NCBI GenBank assembly: GCA_000708835.1
Contig: DF237000.1
Location: 210,706-274,705 of the forward strand
Direction of reading: 5' to 3'
Length of the DNA: 64,000 nt
Source of the DNA: Klebsormidium nitens
Taxonomy: Eukaryota; Streptophyta; Klebsormidiophyceae; Klebsormidiales; Klebsormidiaceae
Below are positions 47,401 to 59,300 of the stretch, in pieces. The notes beneath the pieces are model-generated. The model did no database searches. It was not told the DNA's origin and saw nothing but the letters and a program-made list of their open reading frames with translations. Within the stretch, counting starts at the first letter, position 1. The number at the start of each line of letters is the position of its first letter. The translations under genes were made by a program, and so were the position numbers.

Positions 47401-50400
47401 TGCGCCCCAGCGGGCGGACTCTGCTTCCCGCCGAGCAGAGTTAGGTGTTGCAACCGGCAGAACGCGACGAGGCCGTCGATGAGCATGGTGCTGTCTGATC
47501 GGGCGGCGGTAGCGGGCTTCGGTTTGGATAGCCGCCCGGAGGTGTACAGTTTGGCAACGATGTCGAGGAGCAGCCGTTGAAGCGGGGCAAAGTGCTCCGC
47601 ACCAAGCCCTGCAACAGACTGCAGAAAAGGAGGGATGAGTGAGGCAATACGTCTTAACAACTCCTGAAAATTGGACTTCTGGCGACTCTGCATACTTGCC
47701 AGGAGCCCGCCCTGGATGACAAACTCATTACAAAGTAACCAGCGGGACCTTCTTTGAAATGCGTAGAGTAATGGCTCCATAGATTGCATACAACAAGAAT
47801 TATTGGATCCTCCTTAGCTTCTGTATAGCAGCCGTTCCGACGGAATGCTGCAGCTGAACAGGTGCAAAATGGGTTGATCCAACAACATCAGGACCACTCT
47901 TTCCTAAACCTCCACTCCCGCGAACCCTTTCGAACTGGTGCCCAACGCCCACAACAAAAGTAGAAGCACTAAACAGGCAAGCTTCCATCATTTTTGAAAT
48001 TCTACACAGACGTTCCACAAGGACATAAAGAGGGCAACCACCATGTTTCTGGTTTAAGCGCATCGTTTGCATGTCGATTCTTTGCTCATAAGGATATAAA
48101 GCATCTCTACCAAGGCCTACCTTCGACCGCGCCTTTCTCCACGCTTCTCGCAGCCCTTGCGCGCATACCCCCACCGCCCGCAGCTCCGCTCCGATCAGCC
48201 GCCCCACCCGCTGCATTCTCTCCGCACGTTCCTCCACCGAGCCTCCCCCCAAAACACCAGCCGCTCCTACCCCCCCGAACACCCCTTCGATGTCAAACTC
48301 CAGCCACGCCTCCCGGCTCCCGTCCAACCACCCGCTGACACGCGCCAGGATTTCCAAAACCTCCCCCCGTGCACGCAGCTCCGTCGGTAGATACCCCGGC
48401 CCCCCTTTCCGGCACGCATCCAGCAGCGCGCGCAGCGCCTCCAGTCTCCGCCGCGTGTCCAGGGCCGGCGGGTGCCTGCTGACGTCAGCAACGAGAGTTT
48501 TCGAGGGGGCGGACTTCGTAGCGCCGGCCTCGGCAGAGATCCCCTGGCGCGGCACCTCGTTGCTGACGTCATCAGGGGTCCCCCGGCCTGGCGCTCCATT
48601 GCGGACGTCTGCGGGCGTCATCCGGCCCGGAATATTCACACCGCCTCGGCTGACGTCAGCGGAAGGTGGATCGATGTCATCCGGTGCCTCCCAGCCAGGA
48701 AGCACGACCGGCGCCAGGAGACAGACGAGGCCTTCGGAGTCCCCGGCCTCGCGCAGCGCCGCGACTGAGCGCGTCAGCAGCTCGTCCGTCTCTAGTTCCT
48801 GCAGCTTCCCTCGGACGTCCGAAAGGGCGAGCGTTGGACGCCGAAGGCCGCAGCCCAGCTGAAGCGTCTCAGGGGCGCCACGTGGCAGGCTCTGTGACGT
48901 CAGCTGGGGTGTCGGAGTTGACACCTTGTTGTCTTCGCGACCCTTGAGCTGACCGCCAGGGAACGTGGGAGACTCCACATCCATAGGCGATGAGATTCCA
49001 TCAACGCCTTTTTCTCCGGCCTTTCCGGCTAACTCTGCGGCTGCGTTAGCCTCCTCTGTTTGCACGTCTGCTGACGTCGTAAGTTCCATAAGCTTTGCAC
49101 ACTCGTGCACGCACTCGATGCCCCGTGCGCGCTTCCCTTCCAGGAACGCCAGCCTCGACGCCGCCCACTGAAACTTCGCCCAGAACCGCCAATCGAGCGC
49201 ATTTACACTCTCCTCTATGGCCCACCCGCCTGCTCCTCTCCCGGCTGACGTGTCATCCGCATTCCGGTCAGTCTCTCCCCCTTCCCGGGGCGGTCCTTCC
49301 CCGGGTTGCAGAACCCCCCCAAACTCGATCCCCTCCTCCGCATTCCTGACGGCCCACCACTCCACCACCTCGCACAGGCACCGGTTCCCCTCCCTCGCCG
49401 CAGCTTCCGTCCTCTCCCTTGAGCTTTCCGGCGTCTCCCCGTCCTCTCGCTTTTCCGCCCGGTCTAGATGCAGCTGCGCCAGCCAGAGGCTGCACTGCGG
49501 CGACCGCTCCGCCCCCCAGTTTCGCATCAGCGACTCGACCAATAACAGTGCGTCGATTGAGGTAGAGTCTAACGCCACGTCAGCTCTTGCCGCCAGCTGT
49601 TCTAACAAGCGGGGCCCGACATCGAGCGCCCCGCTGTTAGCTTCTACCGCATCCAGAAACGCCTCAAAACCTGCTGACGTCGAGAGCGGGGCGTCCACTG
49701 CGTTCCGCTTCCCATCTTTAAAGGTCGCCTCACCTTGCCCCGTCTCTATCTGACCTTCCCCCTGCTTGCTTTGCTCAACACCCCCCTTGCCATTTGTTTC
49801 TCCGTTTGTGATGCTTTTTGAGCCGTCCGCAGCTCCAGTAACTTTCGAACCCTGACCAGGACCGCCGACCACAAACCGCCCCAAAGTCGCCCACACATCT
49901 TTTGGCTCTGGCGCTTCCGCCTCTTTCCTGACTGCCTCTTTCTTCTTTCCATCCACCTTCTTCTCTTTCTCTTTCGAACCCCGCTCTCTCAGCGCACGAG
50001 TCATGCGCCGCTCTCGCTTCTCCGCACCCCCCTCCCGCCCTTTTGCTTTGGTCGGTGAAACTACCCGGGCGCTTTCATTTTTTTCCCGGCCCTCGTTTGG
50101 TCTAACGACAGCTGTCCCTCCGGTCCCGTCCTTTGGCTCACCCCCCGAATCCACACCCTGCTCAGGAGACCCCGCAGAAGCTTGCTCCAAATCAATTACA
50201 ATTGTCCCCTCTAAAAGAGTCACGGCTTCCACTACTTGGGCGGTATGTTCCGCACTACCTTCTACACCGTTTTTAGGAAGCTCTTCTTTCGTATCTATCT
50301 GATCTGCTGCCTTACATGACGTTTCCGCTGCCTCAGTCACAACCGCATCGAGCGCCCTTTCCCCTTCCTTCTCTCCCGCAGACCGAGACGCACCGCCTGC

Positions 50401-53400
50401 TTCTACACCTTGCAGTTCTACGTCGTTAAGCTTTTCCGGCTCGTTTCCAGGTTCTACCTTTCCGCTTTCCGCTCTGTCCGGGACCTGGGCCGGGCTTGAA
50501 GCGACGTTAAGGGTCGCTGCGGAAGGAACGGTTACGGGCTCCGTAATCTTTGCTTGCATATCTCGCCCTAAGTCACCCCCCTTCGCAATTTCGAACACGA
50601 GAGGCGTCTGCAGCGTCCAGGCGCGACCTTCGATCCCCGTCACGCCAGTTCTCGTACTTTTGATTCCGTTCTTCTCCGTTCCGTTCGTTTCTCCCTCGTC
50701 ACCTTGCGCTTCCCCTCTGTTAAGGCCGGCAGGTCTGCCCTCTCCCGGCAGGCTCAACGGATTGTCACCACCGGAGGCCCTGTCACTCGCAGTGGCCAAA
50801 CTCGTTTCTTCACCAGCCTCCCTTTCACCCTCCACCTTACTCTCTACAGGGCCTTCCGCAGCACTCCTCTGCTCGCTCACCGCTTTCGAATCAGTATCAA
50901 GCCTCTGACTGCCCCCGTCCGTCTCGGATTCCAACCCCTTACCGGCCCCGTTGATCGCATTTTGCAGCTCAAGAACTAGAGCGGACCATTCGGGCCGCGC
51001 CAAACGCAATTTCAACCCCGCCAATTCCTCCCTCTGCACCGCAGGAACTCTTCTCCGCGGCGAATCCGACAGGCGCGGCTCGAGCGCGTCGAATGCAAAC
51101 CCCAAACCTCTCTCCTCTTCCTTGCCTTGAGGTGCCACGTCAGCCCCCGCGTCCGGTTCCGTCTCACTGGGCATCCCCTTCTTTACCAAGGAACCAGCAG
51201 CTAGCGCGCTTTTCTCTCCTTTCCCAACCGCCGCTTCTACCCCGGTTTCTTCTCGTATGAACAAGCCTCCTTGGATGGCTTGGACAATCTCGTTGCTTCG
51301 CCGATGCTGAGAGTCCATTCTCAAAATTCGCCTGACGAGTTTTTCGCACCCAACCTCGTCGCCAATCGCCAGAAGGACCTCCGTCAGCTTCTCCAAGCAA
51401 CCCCAGTGCTTCGGGCTGCAGGGAGAAAACAAAGTTCGACATTTTTCGATATTCCCAAGGAGCTTCCGTTCCGATTGGGAACCTTGGCTTTCGGGAAAGC
51501 CGTGAGTGGCACTCTCAATACTGGACCGTGCACCTCTTACTAACGTCATCTCGTAAGATTTTGCGGCAAACATCGATATTTCTACTTTAGGTTCAGGACA
51601 AAATCGGCTACAGGAAGCAGAGTAGTCGGAACGTATCGCCCTGATGCGGACAGAGGACGTGAAGGGTTTCGTACTCCTGCCCTGAGCTCTGCCGAACCTC
51701 AAGACACACCACGAGAGTAGCTGGAATAAACATCTGTCTGCAGACGTAAGTCGTCGAATGACAGAGAAACACTCACACAGACTTATAAAGGCATTGAGCG
51801 CCAGATTCAGCTGCTTACAGTGCTAGATTGCGCAGTCACACTGCTCCAGTCCCCCTCTACCCAGAACAATCCAAAAAAACTTTCAACTAATATCCTCACC
51901 TGCATTTCAGACCCTGCTCGAAGCTTTTGCGCGCCACATCCAGCCGCCCCACGGCGCTCGCTAGCGCGCCCGCCCGATGCCATACGACCACGTCCTTATC
52001 GTCGATTGCTGCGGCCTGGAAATAGCAGCGCAGACCCTCGAGCTTGTCGGCACGGGAGGGCGAGGCGGCGTGCAGGCCGGCCAGGTTTTTGAGGGAGAGG
52101 AAGCGCAGCTGGAGCAGTGTGTTGGACTCAAGCGGGGCGTGGGCCTGAAGATTACGAGCCGTAAAAAGGTTGCTCTTCGGTTCTTGTAACTCATAGCTGG
52201 CGCAGTGTTTTAATGTCCAGGGGGGGCGTGGGCATGGGAAAAAACGAGCCGAAGATGATCTCAGCATACGTCAGGATTCAGGAGAACTTGCAGAATGTTT
52301 GCTCTTCAACTCTTGTAACCTGGAAGCAGAGAACGAGCGGTGTGAATTCTCCAAAGGAAAGTGGCCCTGGAAAAACGAGGCGAAGATGATGATAGCCTAC
52401 GCCAGGATTGGGGCTAAAGTGCTGGAAATGTTTGCTCATTTGATTTTGTAATCTGAAAGCGGAGCTGGAGCAGTGTGCTTCTCTCCAGAGGGGCGTGGGC
52501 CTGACAAGGACGAGCCGAAGATAATTTCAGCATACGTCAGGATTAAGCTACAGTGCAGACTGTTTGCTCTTCGGTGCTTGTAATCTGGAGCAGTGTGCTG
52601 CTCTGCGGGGGGCGTAAGCCTGAAAATGACAAGCCGAAGATGATCTCAGCATACGTCAAGATTAAGGCACAGTGCAGAATGTCTTCTCTTCGGTTCTTGT
52701 AGTATGGAAGCGTAGGTGGCCCGGTGTGCTTCTCTCCTGTGGCCTGTGGGTCTTGAGAAGACGGACCGAGCGACAAGCATATGTCATGATGCCGCGCAGA
52801 AAAAGCTTTGGTGAATGGTTGCTATTAGATTCTTTCGCAAGGGCAGCTGGAGTAGTGTGTTGCACGCCAGGGAGCGTCCGCCTGACTGAAGGAACACAAG
52901 GATCAAAGAGGTTTACCGTTTATGTCAGGCATAAGGTATCAAAAAGAGACGCGGCGATCAAATGGTCGCAATGCCTGCGAAAGGAGAGGGGAGCGGCAAC
53001 AGTATCAGTCAATATGCTCCAAACACGCAACATGAGAACTTCATGAAGTCGTTCATTTTTCGCGGAAAGGCTCCTGCGTTTCTATTGGAAGTATAAAAGA
53101 ATTCTCCGATGTCAAACGGACTTGGATGCTGGATCTGCAGAGCTTGAACGATTATTTGAAGAAGGCAAGTATCAGCAGCGGTGAAGAGACGGATATGCAC
53201 TATGGAGCCATCTCACCTCCCCCTGTGCATACAGCCTGTCCCGCAGAATTGCTTCAAAAAGTGGTCGCGCCTCGTTCTTCTGGCCCTTTTGCATGTGCAC
53301 AAGCGCATCTTGGTACATCTGCGCCAGGCGAAACTCCTGCAAACCAGTAATCATTTTTAAGTTCCGTTTGTTCTTTTTGTTCAGGGGGCTTGTTTGAAAA

Positions 53401-54558
53401 CAATCACAGTACAATAAAGAAAACACGGTAGTTAATCCTCGAGATTCCAGGTAGTATGATAAAGCGCTCTGAAAAGACACATATCCTAAAGGAACATCAT
53501 TTGATCTCCTCAGTCTCTAGCTTGTAGCTTTGATCAAGGAAGGGGCAATCAGAACTCATCAACTTTTGTATATTATCAGCGTCCTGTGAGAGCAGCGTGT
53601 TTGACAAGCTTGAAAGCGTCCACCGCCAACGTGGACGAGCAACCTGGTTCCAAATCGACATTCCTGCTAATTGCTGAGCAAACATCCTAGCGCTTTGAAC
53701 AGGCAGTAAGATGGCATCTACATGAAACAAAGCAAGACCAACAAATAAAATTTTTCTCACCTGAGCCTCCTTGGTAGGTCCCAGCTGCTGCTGGGGTGTC
53801 TGGCCTTGTTCATCGTTAATGGATGCAATGGAAAACTGCAAACAGGACACTGATTCTTGTTATGCACTAAACAGCTAGTTCTTTGAGGGAAGGTCATCAA
53901 GAGCAATCCTGTCCGACTGGACACAAAGAGGAATGGGAACTTCATAAGGACAGAAGATACAATAGAAACAAGGTGAGCAGTGTATCAATGAAGAACACCT
54001 GGAAATGATCATAAATGACTCGTCTATATGAGTAATATGCGCTTTTAACAAGTTCCCAATATGACGCTGAAGTCACCACACAGTAAGGATGCTTTGTTGA
54101 TTACTCTCAGCGCAACACTGTGTCCAAAACTGACGGCAGTGGGCGAAGCGCCATTGGCTTCATCTCAATGCACCACCTTCAGGCTGCTCATTTTATGTCA
54201 ATCAAAGCGTTGAATGACCACACAGGCCTCTTATTAGGCGATCAAGGAAAGCGTGAAATCCTAATTGGTTGTATTTCTCAACAGATCGCTGTGCACTGAT
54301 ACATCCTAGCTGAATAGAGTTAGAAACAAACAAAGACCAGCAGAATTGATACTGATCGAGCCGGCAGCTCGGGTCACACCTTTGATACATGAAAAGGCAA
54401 TTGCTAGCAAGGAAAAGCAACTGGCCATATGGCAGCAGCTTCAGTCAGTGTTGCATATCAGCAATGCATGAAAACCAGGACAAGCACTTTGTTCCAGCAG
54501 CCAAAACTGATGCCTACAGAAACTGCGCAGCATTTGGAAGAAAAGGACAGCTCACCAT
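38421..54558 (-). CDS. CABIN1-like HIRA-complex histone chaperone subunit
   Basis: Fourteen exons join in phase, about 2,960 residues: ATG 54556-54558, then 53761-53835, 53217-53336, 51900-52144, 48121-51415, 46572-47618, 45136-45963, 44592-44747, 43654-43811, 42062-43201, 41367-41547, 40488-40741, 38838-40188 and 38421-38456. Plant-type CABIN1 landmarks occur in order: FSIASINDE, GPTKEAQ, LLQLRFLSLKNLAGL, CSPKHWGCLEKL, FFCLYGLNLQEG, TSKGDFGTQEQCAEVMRYI, EVYSKLYFLLA, EVDLLLNDGGKQF, NDWELLIPLGRLSQKLG and KFATCVRKYLMLYL. The helices are TPR-like. CABIN1 (yeast Hir3) scaffolds the HIRA complex that deposits H3.3 in the nucleus. The 3.3-kb exon 48121-51415 and exon 38838-40188 encode long Glu/Ser/Lys-rich, probably disordered inserts, making it longer than the ~2,000-residue plant proteins I recall. 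The ATG exon and the final exon are the weakest parts. Confidence 0.85.
40930..41366 (-). repeat. Three intronic echoes of exon 10 end and donor (CABIN1-like)
   Basis: Downstream (minus sense) of the true exon 10 donor at 41361-41366, copies of the exon end recur about 148, 299 and 430 bases further on. The nearest keeps a donor (TCTCAC on +, 41213-41218), a CTTCTTGT-GGTGCGC block, CCAGTCTGACGTCAGC and GCACAGCC. The next has lost the donor (TCTCAA at 41062) but keeps TGTGCGCAAAAGTGCGC. The third is more decayed (GTCGTGCGTGCTCAAGCCC, CGCACAGTCGCGGGTACAG). Confidence 0.75.
44399..44465 (-). repeat. Intronic echo of exon 7 end and donor (CABIN1-like)
   Basis: A copy of the last ~60 bases of exon 7 lies 187 bases downstream of the true donor (true donor 44586-44591, copy donor 44399-44404). 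By eye it differs at about six positions in 62, including AAGGCGTGCCGGCAAGCCAG, CTGGCGCTTGCCCCGAC and GACAAAAAG before gtgagc. Between them two short AAGCTYAC donor-like repeats (near 44548 and 44565) show finer duplication. It is the least decayed echo in the window. Confidence 0.85.
52145..52892 (-). repeat. About six intronic echoes of exon 3 acceptor and start (CABIN1-like)
   Basis: The true exon 3 begins GCCCACGCCCCG at 52144 after a cttcag acceptor. Upstream in transcript sense, the same junction recurs with decay near 52232, 52365, 52500, 52619, 52749 and 52876, spaced about 88-135 bases. The 52500 copy keeps cag before GCCCACGCCCCTCTGGAG and CACACTGCTCCAGCT, and the 52619 copy keeps cag before GCTTACGCCCCC. 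A shared GTATGCTGA-like block is present in several copies but not in the true exon context. Confidence 0.8.
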
Positions 54559-56303
54559 CGTGGCAAATTGCTCTTCTCGTCTTTGAATGGAAGAACGTGC
54601 AGCTGCTCAAAACCTTGTGGAACTCGCAGCCACTGCAGACCCAGCCCAGCGCATTGAAGCAGGGTTGTCAGACCCCATGGCCGGGGACGCCACAAGGACG
54701 AATACAGCACGCAATCGTCCACGTTGACATCAAAAGTCTGAACTGAAATGCCTTTCTAGCCAGGAGAAACAAGCAGCTCGAACGCACTTCAGATGTCTCT
54801 CTCTGTCTCCCTGCACGGCGCACCAGCAATTGCTGGCATTGATCAGCATCATTGAGCTGAGAACCTTAAAGTCAGACTCAGAAAGCGAGAGCCTCAGTGA
54901 GGGAAAGAAGACCCGGATGTCCAGTATGTACAGAGTGGGACACTGGGAGGCCCGTGCCAGTGGCCCGCGTGCGACGGTTGTTCAAAATTTGGGGGCGCCA
55001 TCGAGGACCGGTAGAAAACCGGTTTGCCTGAAACGGTGCCGACATAGGAATCATCCCCTGAAGCTGACTGTCACCGTCCGTCCGATCTCACCTCGATCAA
55101 GAAGACCGTCGGGTAACGGTAGCAGTGGTTCAGAATGCCGCTGTCTAGTTGTCTGTCTTTGGGCTTGCGCACAGAATGCGAGCACGCTAGCCGAGCTGAG
55201 CAGCAGCACGGTGCATGAGCAGTTTCTGACAACGCCTGGCATTGGAACCCATACGCAGCGTCCCAGAGCGCCCCATGTGACATCAGGCTTAGCTGCGAAC
55301 CAGCGTCGCTGCTCCTGCCTGGGTGGTTCGCGCAATGTGCCTTAATTCTCCTCTGAAAGCACAAGTCTTGTCCTGTAGGAACAAGGGCCCCGGCACGGCA
55401 AAGTCTTGCATTGCTGCGCACTCCGTTGGCTGCTGATACAGAGATCTCTGCATTATCAAAGGCATCAATCTCTTTAGGTACTGTGAAATCATCTGTTCCA
55501 GCTCAATTGCACTGGGCTTCAAACATCATGGCACAGTCCATTGTGAGTGTGCCGCTGCATCGAGTAGTGACGTCGGCACCAGACTGCAGCTGTCTTGACA
55601 TTGACGCAAAAGCCAAAAGGGATCCAGCGCCTCGATCTTCATCACGGTGTCTGCAATTGCCTGTGGGGAGAGCGCATGCTATGCAAGGCAACTCAAGAAC
55701 ACCAGGTGATCACTTCATCCTTGAATTTGTTTCTGGAAAGTTGAACATGTACAGCAAAGCTTAGCCAGTGTAATCCGCATCTATTGCAGCTCTCATGACG
55801 CAGCTGAATTTGGCTTGCAAGATTTTCAGCTGCCACTGAATACATCTAGTATGACGCGACATAAGCGGCCTTGAGAAAGTTTCCTGCAACCACACACCTC
55901 AGTTGTGGTTGTTCCATGTCACACGCGTGTCTGGGGTGACCCTTGGGTACTGTTCGCACCGGGACCCTCTTACAGCAAGAGCGGTGTATTGCCATTTTGA
56001 TGTCATTGAAGTTTCCCAATAACGTTCTTCTTTTCATTGAGAATTCTGGACTGGCGCCTCTGCCGATCAGTCTACACTGACACTACTATTTGTAACATCT
56101 CCAACTGCAGCTACTGATTGAAAGGTTCATTGTGAAAGATGTTGAAAGACTCAGGCAACCACTGATTGGACGAATGCCTCTCGATCGAAATTTCCAGAAG
56201 CCCAGACCGCCCGGAGTTGGATCTACGATAGACTTTCTGCGCTCAATCCCAACAAAATCTGATGAAGGAGATCTAAAACCTGCAGTTACTCAATGTTTGG
56301 AGT
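54559..56303. promoter_or_regulatory. Divergent CABIN1 / BASS intergenic region
   Basis: The two start codons are 1.75 kb apart and point away from each other, so both promoters and any 5' UTR introns lie here. Open frames inside (for example 54830-55345) show no family motif. No RNA gene or clear TATA box was recognised. Confidence 0.4.
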
Positions 56304-59300
56304 ATGATGGCCTCTCACATCTCCAAGAGTGTGTATTCTGCAGCAAGAAGCAGCCAGCCTCTCCTCCACCCCTCCATTCAAGAGTCCACTTTCTTTCCAA
56401 GGCTGGGCTCCATAGACAGGAGTCCAGCTTATCTACCTTCGGTACAGTCACACAGGGGGCGCCAATCCATAAGAGCCCAAAGCGCAGAGCAAGCTGCAGT
56501 CCCCCAGCCTGCTCCGCCAGCCAAAAGTTTTCATGTGAGTTCCTTGTATGTTTAAGCCTCTGGCAAGTCCACTTTGTTTCCCAAAGATCTGGAGCTTTGA
56601 GCTCGGGACTTGTGCAAACACATAATCAGGTGTGGCTCTCAGTCTGGGCTTGTGTCAATCCAGGCTGGTTGAATATCTGGCAACTAGACTTGGTTTCCTT
56701 GAGCTTTCTGAAAGGCTGATAGAACTCTCAACACAAAACGTCAAGCCCTAAAATATTGGAAAGCCTTCTGGAGGCAAGAAACATATGAACAGAACGCAAA
56801 TGTCATCTGAACAATTTCGAGATGCTGATTCGCCTCTTTCCCTTCTCTCCAGTGGACAGATATCACCAGGAATGCCAGTCAATACATGCCTCAAGCCATT
56901 GTGATAAGCACGGCCCTGGGGCTGTTCTACCCACCCTCCTTTACGTGGTTCACAAACAAGTAAGCTGGACATTCGCACCATTGTTTTCCTTCAAGGTCAG
57001 CTTATGAGGATGCGGTCTGTGCGCACCGGCGGTCGTCTGACCGTCTAGGAGAAAAGGCCAGCTAGAGCCACGCAGACTAAAAACGGTTCAGAAGATACCA
57101 TGAGTCGAACACTCGTTTCTGACATATTCTCATCCATACTCCATCCAAAAATACTCCGTTTGGTTTTGCATTTTTCTAGCTTTTAAAGCTTCGGCCATGG
57201 CAGATAGAAGATCAGCTACTTCCTACTCGCTGACAGAAGCCGTGATTGCCTGTCATGAATCATCATTGATTGTCCCCCTATGGCAAGCAGAGAGTCGCTC
57301 CCTGCACGTGATTGCTCTCTTCGTGTGACTTCTTCACCTTCTGTTTTCCAGCCACTTTTTTCTTCGGCAAAGGCAGATTGTCGCTGGGTGGGACATAAAC
57401 TGGGAGTTTACGGTATAAAGAGCAGAATGAGGCAGGAAGTTTGTATCGTTCAGTTGCCTTGCTTGCTCAATCCAGGTACTACCCCTCCGCTCTGGGCTTC
57501 CTAATGTTCGCCGTCGGCATCAACCTCTCCCTCGACGACTTCAAGCACGCGTTCCAGCGGCCGGCCGTCCTGGCCCTGGGCTACTTTGGGCAGTTCGTGC
57601 TGAAGCCGCTCTTTGGCTACGCGCTCGCGCACTCGCTCGTACCGCTGCTCGGACTCCCGGACGCAATCGGTGAGTGACTCCTTTAGACCGCCGAAGCGTC
57701 AGCGGAATATTGGTTCTGGTCGGAGTATCGAAGAAGGTCGCCTGGTGGGTTGCCGCACACCATTGGCGAGGGAAACGTAGGTGCAGGAAGTGTGCTTTGA
57801 GAAGTTTTAGCTTCTTCAGGACGCGGAGTTTGAAATCGAGTATGCATATGAATGGGCGGTCAAAGGTGTAGCAAGTTGCCCATCATTGTCGTGCTTCGGT
57901 TTATTGATTCAAGCATGACCTTTCCATATTGACTTCCGTTGATCTCGGGCAACCGTCGCAACAAACAAGGAACTGAAAGGAGCAACACGACCGAAAAAGT
58001 CGTCTGACATCCCAGCACTGACTTTTAGAATGCGTCTTCAAAAGATATGGCCGAAAAGAAGTCGAAACGCCTCAGTCTCTTGTATCCTTGACAAAGCCGT
58101 CCTCGTGTTCTATTGGCCGTCATCTTAACCCCAAGCGCTCCTTGCAGCATCCTCGTCTCTCGCGTAAGCCTCATGCAGCATTCCAACTACGCGTTCATCC
58201 TGGTGAAAAACGAAGGTTATCAGTCATCTTTACCGCTCTTCCAACCGTCACCACGTGCTTATAACAAGAGTCTTGCACCGCTGCTAATGGCTGTTAACCC
58301 CTCTTCCTCGCAGGTTCGGGCCTCATCCTCGTTGCCTGCGTGAGCGGCGCGCAGCTCTCCAACTACGCCTCCTTTTTAGTGGACAAGCAAATGGCGCCGC
58401 TTAGTATCGTCATGACCGCCCTCTCAACCGCCAGCGCAGCCTTGATTACCCCGACGCTAACCCACGCTATGCTCGGGCAGCGGTTACCGGTGGACGTGAA
58501 AGGGATGATGATTAGTATACTGCAGTGTGTGGTCGCGCCTGTGGCCGCCGGCCTGGCTCTGAACAGGTGAGTACGGAACTTGGAGATTGACATGGAAACG
58601 AAGGTTCGCCGTGCTTTCGAGTAGGCAAAAATGGTCGGAAAGGAAGAGTGTTCCAAAGGATGTCAAAATGAAAAGTAGGAGCGGCATTTGTACGGCGTAC
58701 GTTGAGGATTTGGGCAGCGAGAGTCGACGGTGTCTTCTGATGAAAAATGTCCCGGTTCTTTTCTGTGATCAGCGGTTCTCCCGGTGTCAGGATCTAGGGC
58801 TTTGACGTGCTCCCGACGTTGTTGACATCACTCTTGACTTCGTCCGTACACTCTGGTGTTTCCTTCGTCAACTGATATGCCCGCCAGGGTGCACGCGCAT
58901 TGCCAGTATTGTGCGGACGCCCTGTCAAAGCCAGCAAACATGCAGATATAAAATCAGAAGCATTTTCAGCCAGACCAAGACGGGAAACAACGAGAATAAA
59001 CACAAGTCCTATCGCAAATCCTCCTTACATCGCCAAGCTCCCCAGACTGACGAGCTAGAGCGGCAATCTCGTTTACTGTCCGGAAGCTCTGAGTGACGGT
59101 CATTTCGCTACTTTTACCTTCCTCAGATTCGCCCGTTCTGTCACCTCTGCGATCCGCCCCGTCCTCCCACTCCTCTCGTTGCTCGACACGTGTTGCTGCA
59201 TTGGCAGCCCGCTCGCGCTCAACGCCGGCGCGCTCCGGTCGCCGTTTGGGCTTGTCATTCTTCTTCCCGTCCTAGCTTTTCACACGGTGGCCTTTATTGG

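Noticed and set aside
48290-48862. Plus-strand frame of 190 codons and similar ones across 38.8-51.5 kb
   Set aside because: They are shadows of the long GC-rich CABIN1-like exons on the minus strand.
53009-53200. Possible extra CABIN1-like exon on the minus strand
   Set aside because: An acceptor-like ctgcag is present, but there is no suitable donor and no homologous segment in the family as I recall it; exons 53217-53336 and 51900-52144 join in phase without it.
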